This document shows positions 36,001 through 44,465 of a stretch of 64,000 bases of DNA, one piece after another. The position numbers and the translations under genes were made by a program. The DNA is from Deltaproteobacteria bacterium (GTDB taxonomy: Bacteria; Myxococcota_A; UBA9042; DTJE01): contig JAKPOP010000010.1 of the NCBI GenBank assembly GCA_029547805.1, positions 521,675-585,674 of the forward strand, written 5' to 3'. The notes beneath the pieces are model-generated. The model saw only the letters and a list, made by a program, of their open reading frames with translations. It was not told the origin of the DNA and searched no databases. Every line of letters starts with the position of its first letter. Position 1 is the stretch's first letter.

Positions 36001-38524
36001 CGGCGTCGGGGACTACGACATCGTCGTGAACGGTACGCTGGACGTGAACGGCACCGCCGCGAGGCCGGTCCTGTTCACCTCCTACGGCAGCGACCACCGC
36101 CAGCCGAAGGCCTGGAACACCCTGCGCCTGGCCGGGGCCGGCAGCACGCTGGACTGGGCCGTGATCGAGTATGCCGGCACGGGCCTCGACATCCGCAACG
36201 ACGCGGCGGTCCGGGACACCATCGTGCGCCTGTGCCACCGGGGCATCGCCGTCGCCGCCGGCAGCGCCACGACCACCTGGACCCGGACGACCCTGACTGG
36301 CCACGCCGACAACGGGATCACGCTGACCTCCGGGACCGTCGAGGCCACCTCCCTGACCGTGTCGGAGAACGGCGGCCGCGGGGCCTACGTCACCGGAGGC
36401 ACCCTGAACCTCTCGGGGTCCGTCGTGACCTCGGGCCAGATGGCGGGCCTCGAGTGGTTCGGCGGCGGCGGCGGGCTCGTGACCCGCAACGTGATCTCCG
36501 GCAACGCCCTGGAGGGCGTCCGGGTCACCACGAACGGATCGACCGACCCGTCGCCGGTGATCCAGTACAACCACATCCAGGGCAACGCCCTGGTCCGGGG
36601 GCGGGTGGCCAGCACGCCGGGAATCTCCGTCACGACCACCGGATCGGACTACGGCACCTTCTCCTCGGCCCCCTGGACCACTCCCGGTGGCGAGGAGGTC
36701 CAGTTCGTGCTGGTGGCCTACAGCGAGACCGACTCCTCGTCCAACTACGTCTCGGGTTATGTGAAGAAGGACGACCAGAACGGAATGACGCTCTGGACCG
36801 CCGGGTCGTCCACCACGGCCTGGGCCGACCTCCGGGGCCAGGGGGCCTCCCGGATCGTCGCGACGGTGGCCGACTACCAGGGATCGTCCTACTCCGGCAC
36901 GCTGACGATCCAGCGGGCCCTGTGGGAGCAGGCCGGGGCCGTCCGGGAGGGGTCCTTCGCGACCCGGTCCGGCACCATCGACGCCCGGCACAACTACTGG
37001 GGGGCCTTCCCCCGGGTGCTGGACGTGCTGACCCTGGGCACCCCCTCCTCGGCCAACATCGAGGGCTTCACCGGGGTCCCCTTCGACGGGACCTGGACCA
37101 AGGGGCCCTATCTCGGCGGCGAGACGCTGACCGCCGCCCAGTCCTGGACCGGCGACGTCTTCATCACCGGCAATCTGGACATCCAGGGGGTCCCGGTCAC
37201 GCTGGCGGCGGGGACGCGGGTCCTCTTCGCCCCCGTGGACCAGGACGACAACGGCATGGGGGATTACACGCTGCGAATGACCGGCTGCACGGTGGACGTC
37301 CGCGGGCGCAGCGATGCCCCGGTGGTCTTCTCGTCGGCCGGAGGCGACGTCCGGAAGGCCTACCAGGAGACCCTCCTTGGCGGCACCGGCTCCAGCACGA
37401 TCGCCTGGGCGGTCTTCGAGAACGGCAACACCGGCCTGCGTCTCGAGACGGGCAGTCACGCCCTGGCCGACGTGACCTTCCGGAACGACTTCCAACAGGG
37501 CCTGCGGGTGCGGTCCAACGGCACCGCCGACCAGGTGACCCTGACCCGGGTCGAGGCCACCGGCAACAACCGAGGCATCTCGCTGGAGTCGGCCCGCAAC
37601 GTGACGCTGACCCAGGGGAACCTGCACCACAATACCGGGGACGGCCTCTACGTCGTCGGCAGCAGCGGCAGCGTCGGCATCGCCCGGAGCACCTTCGCCC
37701 ACAACGGCGGCAGCGGCGTCTTCCTGAACCGGGCCACCGCCACCGCCATCGAGGACAGCACCTTCGCCAACAACGCCCAGCACGGCCTCTACCTGCTGGG
37801 GGCATCGGCGCCAGTGGACTACTGCAATGTCCAGTACAACGGCGTCGGCATCCGGGTCGAGGGGGCCACCTCCGGCAGCCTCCAACACAGCAACGTCAAG
37901 TACAACGACGACGAGGGGGTCCTGCTGCTGTCCGAGGGGACCGCCAATCCCACCCTGGCGATCACCGGCTGCAACGTCTTCGGGAACGCCGTCCGGCGGG
38001 CGGGCATCATCGCCACGGCCCCCCTGGCCGTGTCCACGACCGGCAGCGACTACGGCACCTTCACCTCGGCCCCCTGGGCCACCCCCGGCGACGAGACCGT
38101 GCTGGCCCTGCGGGTCCAGTACAGCGAGACCGACTCCTCCTCGAACTACGTCTCCGGCTACGTGAAGAAGGACGACGCCAACGGGGCCACGATCTGGAAC
38201 AGCGCGTCGTCCCTGGGCCCCCTGGTGACCTTCATCGAGACCTTCGGGGCGACCCGTCTGGTGGCCCAGGTGGCCGACTACCAGGGGTCGTCCTACTCCG
38301 GCACGATGGCCATCAGCGGCTTCTACTACCGCACCGCCAACGACCCCACGGTGGTCCGCAGCACCGAACTGTCGGCGATGACCGCCACCGGCACCGTGAA
38401 CTGCCGGGACAACTACTGGGGCGCCTTCCCGGACCCGACCTCCCGCTTCAGCCTGGTCCGCAACGACGCCATCGACTTCCAGGGCTTCGTCGGCAGCGCC
38501 CTGACGGGCCTCGGCCCCCGGTAG
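33050..38524 (+). CDS. Multidomain surface lipoprotein: CLEWG repeats, lamin-tail, PKD and beta-helix
   Basis: A 1824-residue predicted lipoprotein with lipobox LAAC at about residue 23. Eight Cys-rich units of about 50 residues (about 63-485) each contain a D-x-D-x-CLEWG-like core. A lamin-tail-like domain follows (about 495-640), then a PKD domain with FDFGDGTSASG (about 665-745). Two more Ig-like domains come next, one of them PKD-like. From about residue 945 to the end, the pattern of short Asn/Gly/Thr-rich strands suggests a right-handed parallel beta-helix. Two modules there (about 1184-1325 and 1648-1805) share the segment SETDSSSNYVSGYVKKDD and the ending NYWGAFP. Probably an adhesive or polysaccharide-binding surface protein; no enzymatic site is identified. 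Confidence 0.85.
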   Translation: MHRAARTGCLAASLAVLVGLAACGGGAAGTDVTPGTDATTDAGTDNAPPAEVPEDLPAENPPTCQDECGPEGSTTCVLGGVATCTDLDQDDCLEWSPPTPCPQGRVCQDGACVVGCPDAPCSVIGAHRCQPGSIRTVEECNDFDQDGCLEWGNPLDCQGNMVCAGGYCATSCVNECTAIGARKCDLNRAVVCGDYNTDGCLEWGDATDCDPQTCTNGYCADACADECTAPDARTCDGNGFKVCGDFDEDPCLEWGTVQACGPGQTCSAGYCGDTCQDECTVANARRCNETLAVVTCGNHDGDPCLEWGSPVPCDEGLVCANGFCENRCQNECTVVQARKCDESGRVVRCDDYNHDGCLEWGTGIACDPPLVCDQGNCRLSCTDECAVKNSRRCTPGSLNRFEVCDEFDGDGCLEWGTPQACDGSLVCSGAGDCAISCQSECAVIDARMCEGDAVRRCGDYNDDSCLEWGTPVPCEVFERCQDGACLQKDPPAKVVIAEVLFDSTGFPDTDTFVELAGPPGTDLTGWVLAGVNGADGQDYASGRFVLAGRIPSDGRFVLVHPDAKPAFRDQADQWMKASGDIQNGPDSLQLRYGTRVVDALGYGTFPNPAFFAGEGSPAPRPAENQSLGRDAADTDTDDNARDFQVFQAPSPGAPNVQVNEPPQASLSCTGTVMAGDPATLDASASYDSDGAIVTYAFDFGDGTSASGTEAVATHAYATPGTRTVTVTVTDDRGATAQATCQVAVGDGQAPQAVIIRPADDTQVTQGQTVHVLADATPAPGRGIASVQLLADGTPWGSPDDAPPYEFAYTVPLSQPKDTTVVLVARALDSQGSTGLSAPVRLRVRNDPPVPRFTAVVTGALEVTVDAGASTDTETPTADLEVRWDFQDDGTWDTGWSTGKVATVTYPADGTYRIRMEVRDGIGQVAALTQEVTLSSIQYVSGTVTTTTWTGTIVITGDVTVPAGNTLTIAEGTSVLFVFIDQDADGVGDYDIVVNGTLDVNGTAARPVLFTSYGSDHRQPKAWNTLRLAGAGSTLDWAVIEYAGTGLDIRNDAAVRDTIVRLCHRGIAVAAGSATTTWTRTTLTGHADNGITLTSGTVEATSLTVSENGGRGAYVTGGTLNLSGSVVTSGQMAGLEWFGGGGGLVTRNVISGNALEGVRVTTNGSTDPSPVIQYNHIQGNALVRGRVASTPGISVTTTGSDYGTFSSAPWTTPGGEEVQFVLVAYSETDSSSNYVSGYVKKDDQNGMTLWTAGSSTTAWADLRGQGASRIVATVADYQGSSYSGTLTIQRALWEQAGAVREGSFATRSGTIDARHNYWGAFPRVLDVLTLGTPSSANIEGFTGVPFDGTWTKGPYLGGETLTAAQSWTGDVFITGNLDIQGVPVTLAAGTRVLFAPVDQDDNGMGDYTLRMTGCTVDVRGRSDAPVVFSSAGGDVRKAYQETLLGGTGSSTIAWAVFENGNTGLRLETGSHALADVTFRNDFQQGLRVRSNGTADQVTLTRVEATGNNRGISLESARNVTLTQGNLHHNTGDGLYVVGSSGSVGIARSTFAHNGGSGVFLNRATATAIEDSTFANNAQHGLYLLGASAPVDYCNVQYNGVGIRVEGATSGSLQHSNVKYNDDEGVLLLSEGTANPTLAITGCNVFGNAVRRAGIIATAPLAVSTTGSDYGTFTSAPWATPGDETVLALRVQYSETDSSSNYVSGYVKKDDANGATIWNSASSLGPLVTFIETFGATRLVAQVADYQGSSYSGTMAISGFYYRTANDPTVVRSTELSAMTATGTVNCRDNYWGAFPDPTSRFSLVRNDAIDFQGFVGSALTGLGPR
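33238..34510 (+). repeat. Eight tandem Cys-rich CLEWG coding repeats
   Basis: Within the lipoprotein gene, units of about 150 bases repeat eight times, each coding a unit with CLEWG (once CLEWS) and about six Cys. Sequence between cores is diverged, so these are old duplications rather than a recent slippage array. Confidence 0.85.
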
Positions 38525-38569
38525 CCCCGGCCCCGGCGCCAGGACCTTGGGGGCCCCGGCGCCCGGTGC

Positions 38570-38582
38570 TAGAATGCCCCCA
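38570..38582 (+). promoter_or_regulatory. Promoter abutting a start codon (possible leaderless mRNA)
   Basis: TTGGGG at 38547-38552, 17 bases, and TAGAAT at 38570-38575 place the expected transcript start at or beside the ATG at 38582. No ribosome site lies between. Confidence 0.45.
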
Positions 38583-39928
38583 TGGCGGGAACCTCCCGAT
38601 TCGCCGGCCTTTTCTGCGTCATCGCCCTGGCCCTCCCGGCCCGGGCCGACCCGCCCGGGACCACTGCGGCCACCGGCGCCGCCGCCCCGACCGCCGACCG
38701 GGACCCGGCATGGTCCGTCGAGGGCTTCGCGTCGGGCCTCGGGGGCATGATCCACCGGGAGGCGGCCTTCGGCTTCGACCTGGGCGTCGGCGGCCGGGTC
38801 CGGGCCTTCCGAGGCCTGCTGGCGGCTCCGGTGCGCTTCGACGGCCGGGGCCTGCGGCGGGCCGATTGGGACGAGCGGACCGACTTCGGGCGCATCGTCT
38901 CGGAACTGGCCTGGCAGGGGCCCGGGGATGCCTGGTGGCTGCGCCTGGCCCCCATCGAGGGCCTCTCGCTGGGGACCGGCAACCTGGTGTCCGACTTCGT
39001 GTCCACCATCGACCCTGACCACTGGCGCACGGGGTTCGTCGCGGCCTTCGACGTCCGGCCCGTCGCGGCCCTGTGCTTCCTGGACTCGTTCCTGGACCCG
39101 GAGGTGATCGGGGGGCGCGTGGCCCTCCGGCCCTTCTACTGGGCCGACGACCGGGGCCTCTTCGGACGCCTGGAGGTCGGCCTAACCCTGGCCGGGGACC
39201 TCCGGATGCCCTGGGATGCCCGCCCGGGGCCCCTGGACCGGACCGGCCTGCCCGCCTCGGGCCGGGAGGGGCTCCTGGCAGGGTCCATCGACCTGCGCTG
39301 GGCCCTCTGGCGGTCCCGGACCGTCGAGGTGACCCCCCACGGGGCCTGGACCCGCCTGGGGGTCTCCGACGGGGCCCACGCGGGCCTGACGCTGGCCCTG
39401 GCCCCTCATCAGGACGTGCGGCTGCTCCTGGGCGGCGAGTGGCGCTATCTGGGCCCCCGGGCCGTGCTGCCCTGGTTCGATGGCCTCTACATGGCCGACC
39501 GGCACCTCTGGCGGGACAGTCCCAAGGCCCGGGCCCGGGACCTGGCCCCCGAGGGCCGGCACGGATCCGCCGTGTGGCTGGGCCTCGCCTGGCGCCCCTG
39601 GCTGGACCTCGCCGGGGAGTTCCACCACGACCCCCGGTGGGACTTCGCCACCGTCTCGGCCTCCCTGGCGGCCCGCTGGCCCGACCATCTCCAGGTCACC
39701 GGGACCCTCCGGGCCCGGGGCCTCGCCCACCCGGCCCGGAGCCCCGACCGCCTGCTGGCGGCCGTCTCGGCCGATGCCACCCTCTGGCGGTCCATCGCGC
39801 TGTTCGGCGTCTATGCCCGGGACCTCCATGGCTGCACCGCCGCCGACGGGTCCGGCGCCCTGTGTCCCTCCGACTCCTTCCTGCTGGGCCTCCGCCTGGC
39901 CCTGACCCTCGGACCGACCCGACCCTGA
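38582..39928 (+). CDS. Predicted outer-membrane beta-barrel protein
   Basis: The 448-residue protein has a signal peptide (hydrophobic FAGLFCVIALALPARA, cleavage near residue 21). Many short amphipathic strands with alternating hydrophobic residues and aromatic girdles follow, for example GFDLGVGGRVRAF, VSASLAARWPDHLQVTGTL and the final LLGLRLALTL strand. No conserved family was recognised. Start at 38582 gives a proper signal peptide but has no ribosome site. It sits among Cys-rich lipoproteins, so it could export, anchor or partner them; that is only a guess. Confidence 0.68.
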   Translation: MAGTSRFAGLFCVIALALPARADPPGTTAATGAAAPTADRDPAWSVEGFASGLGGMIHREAAFGFDLGVGGRVRAFRGLLAAPVRFDGRGLRRADWDERTDFGRIVSELAWQGPGDAWWLRLAPIEGLSLGTGNLVSDFVSTIDPDHWRTGFVAAFDVRPVAALCFLDSFLDPEVIGGRVALRPFYWADDRGLFGRLEVGLTLAGDLRMPWDARPGPLDRTGLPASGREGLLAGSIDLRWALWRSRTVEVTPHGAWTRLGVSDGAHAGLTLALAPHQDVRLLLGGEWRYLGPRAVLPWFDGLYMADRHLWRDSPKARARDLAPEGRHGSAVWLGLAWRPWLDLAGEFHHDPRWDFATVSASLAARWPDHLQVTGTLRARGLAHPARSPDRLLAAVSADATLWRSIALFGVYARDLHGCTAADGSGALCPSDSFLLGLRLALTLGPTRP

Positions 39929-40085
39929 TCGCCCGATCACACCTCCCGGACCACGGCCGCCCAACACGAACCCAAAAGGCATCTTGTTCCTTGTAGTTAT
40001 GCCAGGCACGGTTCCTGCTACTCCATCCCACCGGGGTTCCCAGACAGGGTCCCGGGTCGGGGTGGATTCCGGGGCGAGGAACCGA

Positions 40086-40091
40086 TAGAAT
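40086..40091 (+). promoter_or_regulatory. Candidate -10 box for Cys-rich protein gene
   Basis: TAGAAT at 40086-40091, with only a weak -35 (TGGATT at 40063-40068, 17 bases upstream). AGGAGG and an ATG at 40116 follow. Confidence 0.4.
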
Positions 40092-40115
40092 GGAGTCGTT
40101 TCAGGAGGTCTTGCC

Positions 40116-42707
40116 ATGAACGCCACATCCCGTTCACCTGCGTGGTCCAGGGGGGCCGGCATCCTGCTGCTGGCCCTCGCAACGATGGGCGCCCGAGGGG
40201 GGTGCGGGCCCATCGACCCGGACCCCTCCGACGGGGACCAGTGCCTGGCCCCGGCCGACTGCGAGGGGCTGCCCCATGTCCTCTGCCTGGGGGCCTGGCA
40301 GTGCCTGGACGGGGCCTGCCAGTGGCAGTGCAGCCAGCCCGCCGCCGAGTGTACCGTCGTGGCCGACTGTGCCGACAAGCCGGCGCCGGTGCGCTGTCCG
40401 GGGACCTGGTCCTGCGTCCAGGGCGCCTGCCAGTACGACTGCACCGAGGAGCCCCCGGCCGAGTGCCAACAGGACACCGACTGCCCGAAGGGGATGCACT
40501 GCGAGGCCCAGGAGGTCTGCCCCCCCTGCGTCGATGCCTCGGTCCCCTGCATGATGCCCTGTGAACAGCACGGGGTCTGCGTCCAGGACCAGCCGCCTCC
40601 GCCGACCTGCGTGACCGGCGGCTGCTCCGGGGAACTCTGCGTCCCCGTGGGCACCGACATCGCGTCGCCGTGCTGGTACCAGGAGTGGTTCGGATGCCTG
40701 AAGTACAGCCGCTGCGGCGCCTTCGGCCCCAACGGGTCCTGCGGCTGGGAGCAGACCCCCGAGTTCGAGAAGTGCCTGGAGGGCCTCCAGTGCCAGACCG
40801 ACCAGGTCTGCCCCGAGGGCTTCGCCTGCATCGAGGGGCGCTGCCAGCCCCGGCAGGAACCCCCGGCGGGCTGCTACTCCGATGAGAACTGCCCCGAGGG
40901 CATGCACTGCTCGGTCCGGGACGGGGAGTGCCTGACCGACCCCAACTGCCCGGTCTGTGACGTCTGCTACGGCCGCTGCGTGCCGGACCAGGAGCCGCTG
41001 TACTGCGACGAGAATCAGCCCTGCCCCAAGGGGCTCGTCTGTGTCCAGAAGACCGAGTGTCCCCCCTGCGTGTACGACAATCCGCCGTGCCGGGCCCCCT
41101 GCCGGGTCTTTGGCGTCTGCGAGAAGCCCCAGGAGCCGGGCCAGTGCCGGAGCGACCTGGACTGCAAGCCCGGGGAGCGGTGCTACTGGACTGGCCTCTG
41201 CCCCCCCTGCGACTGCGACCCGGCGGCCGGAACGGACTGCGTGTGCGAGTGCCCGCCGGTGGACCACGGCTTCTGCGGGCCGGCCTGCGACCCGTCGATG
41301 CCGGAGGTCTGCGGCAACGGCCTCGACGACGACTGCGACGGGATGGTGGACGAGGACTGCCGGCCCCCGGTCTCCTGCGTCCAGGACCGCGACTGCCTGC
41401 CCTACGAGTACTGCGACCTGAACCAGCCGGTCCCGCTGCCGGACGGGACGCTGTCCTGCTGCCCGCCCAACGCCCGCTGCCTCCCCGACATCCCCCCCTG
41501 CGAGGCCGGCGTCTGCCGCCTGCAGGAGGGCTACTGCTGGACCGACGGGGACTGCCTGCCGGGGCAGCGGTGCGAGGGGGCCATCGTCTGCCCGCCCGGG
41601 GCCTATTGCCTCGTCGCGGACCGTCCCGGCAAGTGCGTGCAGTCCTCCTACATCCCCTGCTCCAGCGACGCCGTCTGCCCCGTCGGGTATGTCTGCGACA
41701 CCAGCCAGTGCCTGTCCTGCTGCCCCGACGCGGCCCCGGACATGGGGTGCATCGCGATGTGCTGCGGCCAGTGCGTGCCCGAGGGCGGCTGCATCGACCA
41801 GGATGGCGACGGCGTCTGCCGGGACAAGGACTGCAACGACGCCGATCCCAGCGTCTTCCCGGGGGCCTTCGAGGCCTGTGACGGCCTCGACAACGACTGC
41901 AACGGGATGGTGGACGAGAACTGCGGCGGCTGCCAGTCGGACCGGGACTGCGCCCCCTACGAGACCTGCGTGTTCCCGGGCTACGCCGACGACGGGCCCC
42001 TGGCCTGCTGCCCGCCCAACGCCTTCTGCATCCCCGAGATCCCCCCCTGCCCGATGGGCGGCCAGTGCGTGCTGCGCCCGGGCTACTGCTGGGGGGACGC
42101 CGACTGCGGGCCGGGACAGCGGTGCGAAGGGGCCTCCATCTGCCCGCCGGGGGCCTACTGCATCCTGCCGGACCGGCCGGGCCAGTGCGTGCCCGGGACC
42201 CCCGAACCGGCGAAGTGCCGGTCCGACGCCGACTGCGGCGAGGGGCTCCGGTGCATCATCACGCTGACCGACCCCCTGACCTGCTGCCCGCCCGGGGAGG
42301 TCTGCATCATGATCTACCCGCCCTGCGAGGGGACCTGCCAGTTGCAGGTGGACCGCTGCTGGACCGACCGGGACTGTGAGGCGGGCCAGACCTGCGTCGG
42401 GGCCCGGATCTGCCCCCCGGGGGCCCTCTGCCTGCTGCCGGACGCCCCGGGCAAGTGCCAGGACACGGTCCTTCCGATCCCGTGCGACGCCGCGGGGGTC
42501 TGCCCCGACGGGATGGCCTGCACGACCGATACCGTCTGTCCCCCCTGCGTGAACCAGGATCCCCCCTGCGAGATGCCCTGTCAGGAGGTGTCCGTCTGCA
42601 AGCAGGTCTGCCAGTCCGACGCCGACTGCCCGGACGGGTCGTTCTGCAACGTGCTGCGCTGTGGCGGCACCCGGTGCCCGGGCCCCTGGTTCTGCGAGCC
42701 CCGATAG
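40116..42707 (+). CDS. Cys-rich secreted protein with two MopE-type motifs
   Basis: An 863-residue exported protein, probably a lipoprotein (hydrophobic ILLLALATMGARGGC, Cys near residue 30). Nearly the whole chain consists of Cys-rich units of about 45-60 residues, with recurring blocks such as CCPPNA, CEGA-x-CPPGAYC and CRSDADC. Two Asp-rich MopE-type motifs, CGNGLDDDCDGMVDEDC and CDGLDNDCNGMVDENC, lie at about residues 402 and 588; MopE is the copper-binding secreted protein of methanotrophs, though metal binding here is not shown. ATG at 40116 follows AGGAGG. The stop is followed by a partial in-frame duplication of the C-terminal coding sequence. Confidence 0.83.
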   Translation: MNATSRSPAWSRGAGILLLALATMGARGGCGPIDPDPSDGDQCLAPADCEGLPHVLCLGAWQCLDGACQWQCSQPAAECTVVADCADKPAPVRCPGTWSCVQGACQYDCTEEPPAECQQDTDCPKGMHCEAQEVCPPCVDASVPCMMPCEQHGVCVQDQPPPPTCVTGGCSGELCVPVGTDIASPCWYQEWFGCLKYSRCGAFGPNGSCGWEQTPEFEKCLEGLQCQTDQVCPEGFACIEGRCQPRQEPPAGCYSDENCPEGMHCSVRDGECLTDPNCPVCDVCYGRCVPDQEPLYCDENQPCPKGLVCVQKTECPPCVYDNPPCRAPCRVFGVCEKPQEPGQCRSDLDCKPGERCYWTGLCPPCDCDPAAGTDCVCECPPVDHGFCGPACDPSMPEVCGNGLDDDCDGMVDEDCRPPVSCVQDRDCLPYEYCDLNQPVPLPDGTLSCCPPNARCLPDIPPCEAGVCRLQEGYCWTDGDCLPGQRCEGAIVCPPGAYCLVADRPGKCVQSSYIPCSSDAVCPVGYVCDTSQCLSCCPDAAPDMGCIAMCCGQCVPEGGCIDQDGDGVCRDKDCNDADPSVFPGAFEACDGLDNDCNGMVDENCGGCQSDRDCAPYETCVFPGYADDGPLACCPPNAFCIPEIPPCPMGGQCVLRPGYCWGDADCGPGQRCEGASICPPGAYCILPDRPGQCVPGTPEPAKCRSDADCGEGLRCIITLTDPLTCCPPGEVCIMIYPPCEGTCQLQVDRCWTDRDCEAGQTCVGARICPPGALCLLPDAPGKCQDTVLPIPCDAAGVCPDGMACTTDTVCPPCVNQDPPCEMPCQEVSVCKQVCQSDADCPDGSFCNVLRCGGTRCPGPWFCEPR

Positions 42708-42757
42708 GTTCCCACCTGGCGTCGTCCCGATCCCCGGTTCTGTGAACCGCGGCAGGT
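42683..42757 (+). repeat. Short tandem duplication across a stop codon
   Basis: The 3' end of the upstream gene (about 42685-42712, coding the FCEPR end) recurs at an offset of 48 bases (about 42733-42760), again reading FCEPR in the same frame but without the stop. This looks like a local duplication followed by loss of the outer copy's coding role. Confidence 0.6.
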
Positions 42758-42816
42758 TCCTCTGGCCCCCGGCGGCCTGCGGGCCTCCGGGGACTCCCCC
42801 CTGCGGGAGGTGTCCC

Positions 42817-44400
42817 ATGCGCGTGCTTCTCCCAGCCGTCACCATCTTCCTGGCGGCCGGCCTCGTGGCCTGCCTCGGCTCCCCGACCGGCCGGGACCCC
42901 GGACCGCGGGACCTGCCGGCCGATGCCCCCGAGGTCCCGCCTCACCCGGCCGATGCCCCGGCGGACCTGCCCGAGGACGATGCGACGCCGGAAGACCCGG
43001 CCCCCGGCGACCCCCTGGAGGCACTGGACCCGACCCCAACCCTTGATACCGCCGACATCGATGCCCCCGACACCGATGCCCCCGACACCGATGCCCCCGG
43101 GCCGACCTGCTGTCTCTCGGACGACCAGTGCCCCGACGGCCTGCGCTGCGTCCCGGTGCCCGGCGGCATGGGGGTCTGCCTCCCGGGCCCCGGGGCCGGG
43201 TCCTGCTGGACCTCCAGCGACTGCGCTCGGGACGAGGTCTGCCAGGGCGCCATCCCCTGCCGCTGCGGGCAGGATGCCTCGATGGACGGCTGCGACATCC
43301 CGGGGCGATGCATCTCCCGGGCCCCCGACTGCTGCCGGACCCACAACGATTGCCCGGCCTTCGAGGTCTGCGGACCCGGGAACGTTTGCGTGCCGGCCCC
43401 GGCCCCCGGGGAGTGCTGGTCCGACCAGGACTGCTACGACACCCAGCAGTGCATTGGCGCCGCAGCCTGTCCCTGCGGCCGGATCTGCGACATCGAGGAG
43501 GGACCCGGCCGGTGCCTGCCGCTCCCCGGAGGGTGCTGTGGCACCGACCGGGACTGCCCCGAGGACCACGTCTGTCGCCGCCAGGACCTCTGGGACCACC
43601 TCCCGGGCCGCTGCCTGCCCTCCCCGACCGGCCCGGCGTGTCCCGGCGACTCCGCCTGCTGCTGGGACGACCGGGACTGCCCCGACGGGTCCTTCTGCTC
43701 CGGCGCGGTCGGCTGCGGCTGCGTGGAACTCTGCCCGGTCTGCGGCGCCTGTGCCGAGGACCGGATCGGCTTCTGCGAGCCCTACCCGATCACCGTGACG
43801 CTGGACCTCGCCAGGCCCGTCTGTCGGCCTCCCCGACCCGGTGACTTCTTCCCCACCTGGGAGGTCCCCCTGACCTGGCACACCTCGATGCCCGCCCGAT
43901 CCGTGCTGGAGGTGGCGGTCAACGCCTTCACGGGCCGGGAGGGCCAGATCCCGATCGAGGAAGATCTGGCCCAGGATCATGCGATCACGCTGGCCCTCAC
44001 GGTCTTTCACTTCTCCGATCCCCCCAAGGTCGGCGAGTCGGTCCTCTTCCGGGCCCGAGTGACCGGTGCCGGGGGCCAGCAGGGCCTCTCGGCCGCCGTC
44101 GCCGTCCCGGTGGACCCCGAGACCCGGGCCTGCCTCAACCCCTTCGACGAGGCGTGCAGCGACGGCGGCCCCATCCTCTGCCGCGTGATCCCGCCTCCCT
44201 GCGACCCGGACAAGGTGATGGCCGTCATCGACGGCTGCGAGCGGTGCGTCTTCCCGAACACCTGCACCTGCGATGACGGGACCGATCCGGAGTGCCCGAT
44301 GCCGGCGCCGACCTGCGATCCCCCCCGGGTCCTGGCGGTGCAGGGGCACTGCTGGGCCTGCGTCTCGCCCTCCACCTGCAACGAGGCCGCCACCCGGTGA
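42817..44400 (+). CDS. Cys-rich lipoprotein
   Basis: A 527-residue lipoprotein. ATG at 42817 follows GGGAGG and gives a signal ending LVAC (Cys about residue 19). An acidic, Pro/Ala-rich linker with repeated DTDAPD follows (to about residue 95), then six or so Cys-rich units (to about 325) of the type CCLSDDQCPDGLRC and CCWDDRDCPDG. A low-Cys region that may be an Ig-like beta domain lies at about 325-450, and a final Cys-rich tail ends the protein. It follows the 863-residue protein by 109 bp and may share its transcript. Function unknown, presumably surface-exposed. Confidence 0.82.
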   Translation: MRVLLPAVTIFLAAGLVACLGSPTGRDPGPRDLPADAPEVPPHPADAPADLPEDDATPEDPAPGDPLEALDPTPTLDTADIDAPDTDAPDTDAPGPTCCLSDDQCPDGLRCVPVPGGMGVCLPGPGAGSCWTSSDCARDEVCQGAIPCRCGQDASMDGCDIPGRCISRAPDCCRTHNDCPAFEVCGPGNVCVPAPAPGECWSDQDCYDTQQCIGAAACPCGRICDIEEGPGRCLPLPGGCCGTDRDCPEDHVCRRQDLWDHLPGRCLPSPTGPACPGDSACCWDDRDCPDGSFCSGAVGCGCVELCPVCGACAEDRIGFCEPYPITVTLDLARPVCRPPRPGDFFPTWEVPLTWHTSMPARSVLEVAVNAFTGREGQIPIEEDLAQDHAITLALTVFHFSDPPKVGESVLFRARVTGAGGQQGLSAAVAVPVDPETRACLNPFDEACSDGGPILCRVIPPPCDPDKVMAVIDGCERCVFPNTCTCDDGTDPECPMPAPTCDPPRVLAVQGHCWACVSPSTCNEAATR

Positions 44401-44465
44401 CCTTCCCGAAAATAATCCCCCCGGGCCGATCGTCGGTGAGGTCGGATTGCGCGTTGGAGGACGCC

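Noticed and set aside
32750-39022. A 2090-codon open frame on the minus strand.
   Set aside because: It is the antisense shadow of the lipoprotein and barrel genes. Its product is a monotonous Gly/Val/Asp/Arg sequence without domains, arising from GC-biased codons.
40116-42707. Identification of the protein as MopE.
   Set aside because: Only the short Asp-rich motif is shared; the rest is Cys-rich repeat, so copper binding cannot be claimed.
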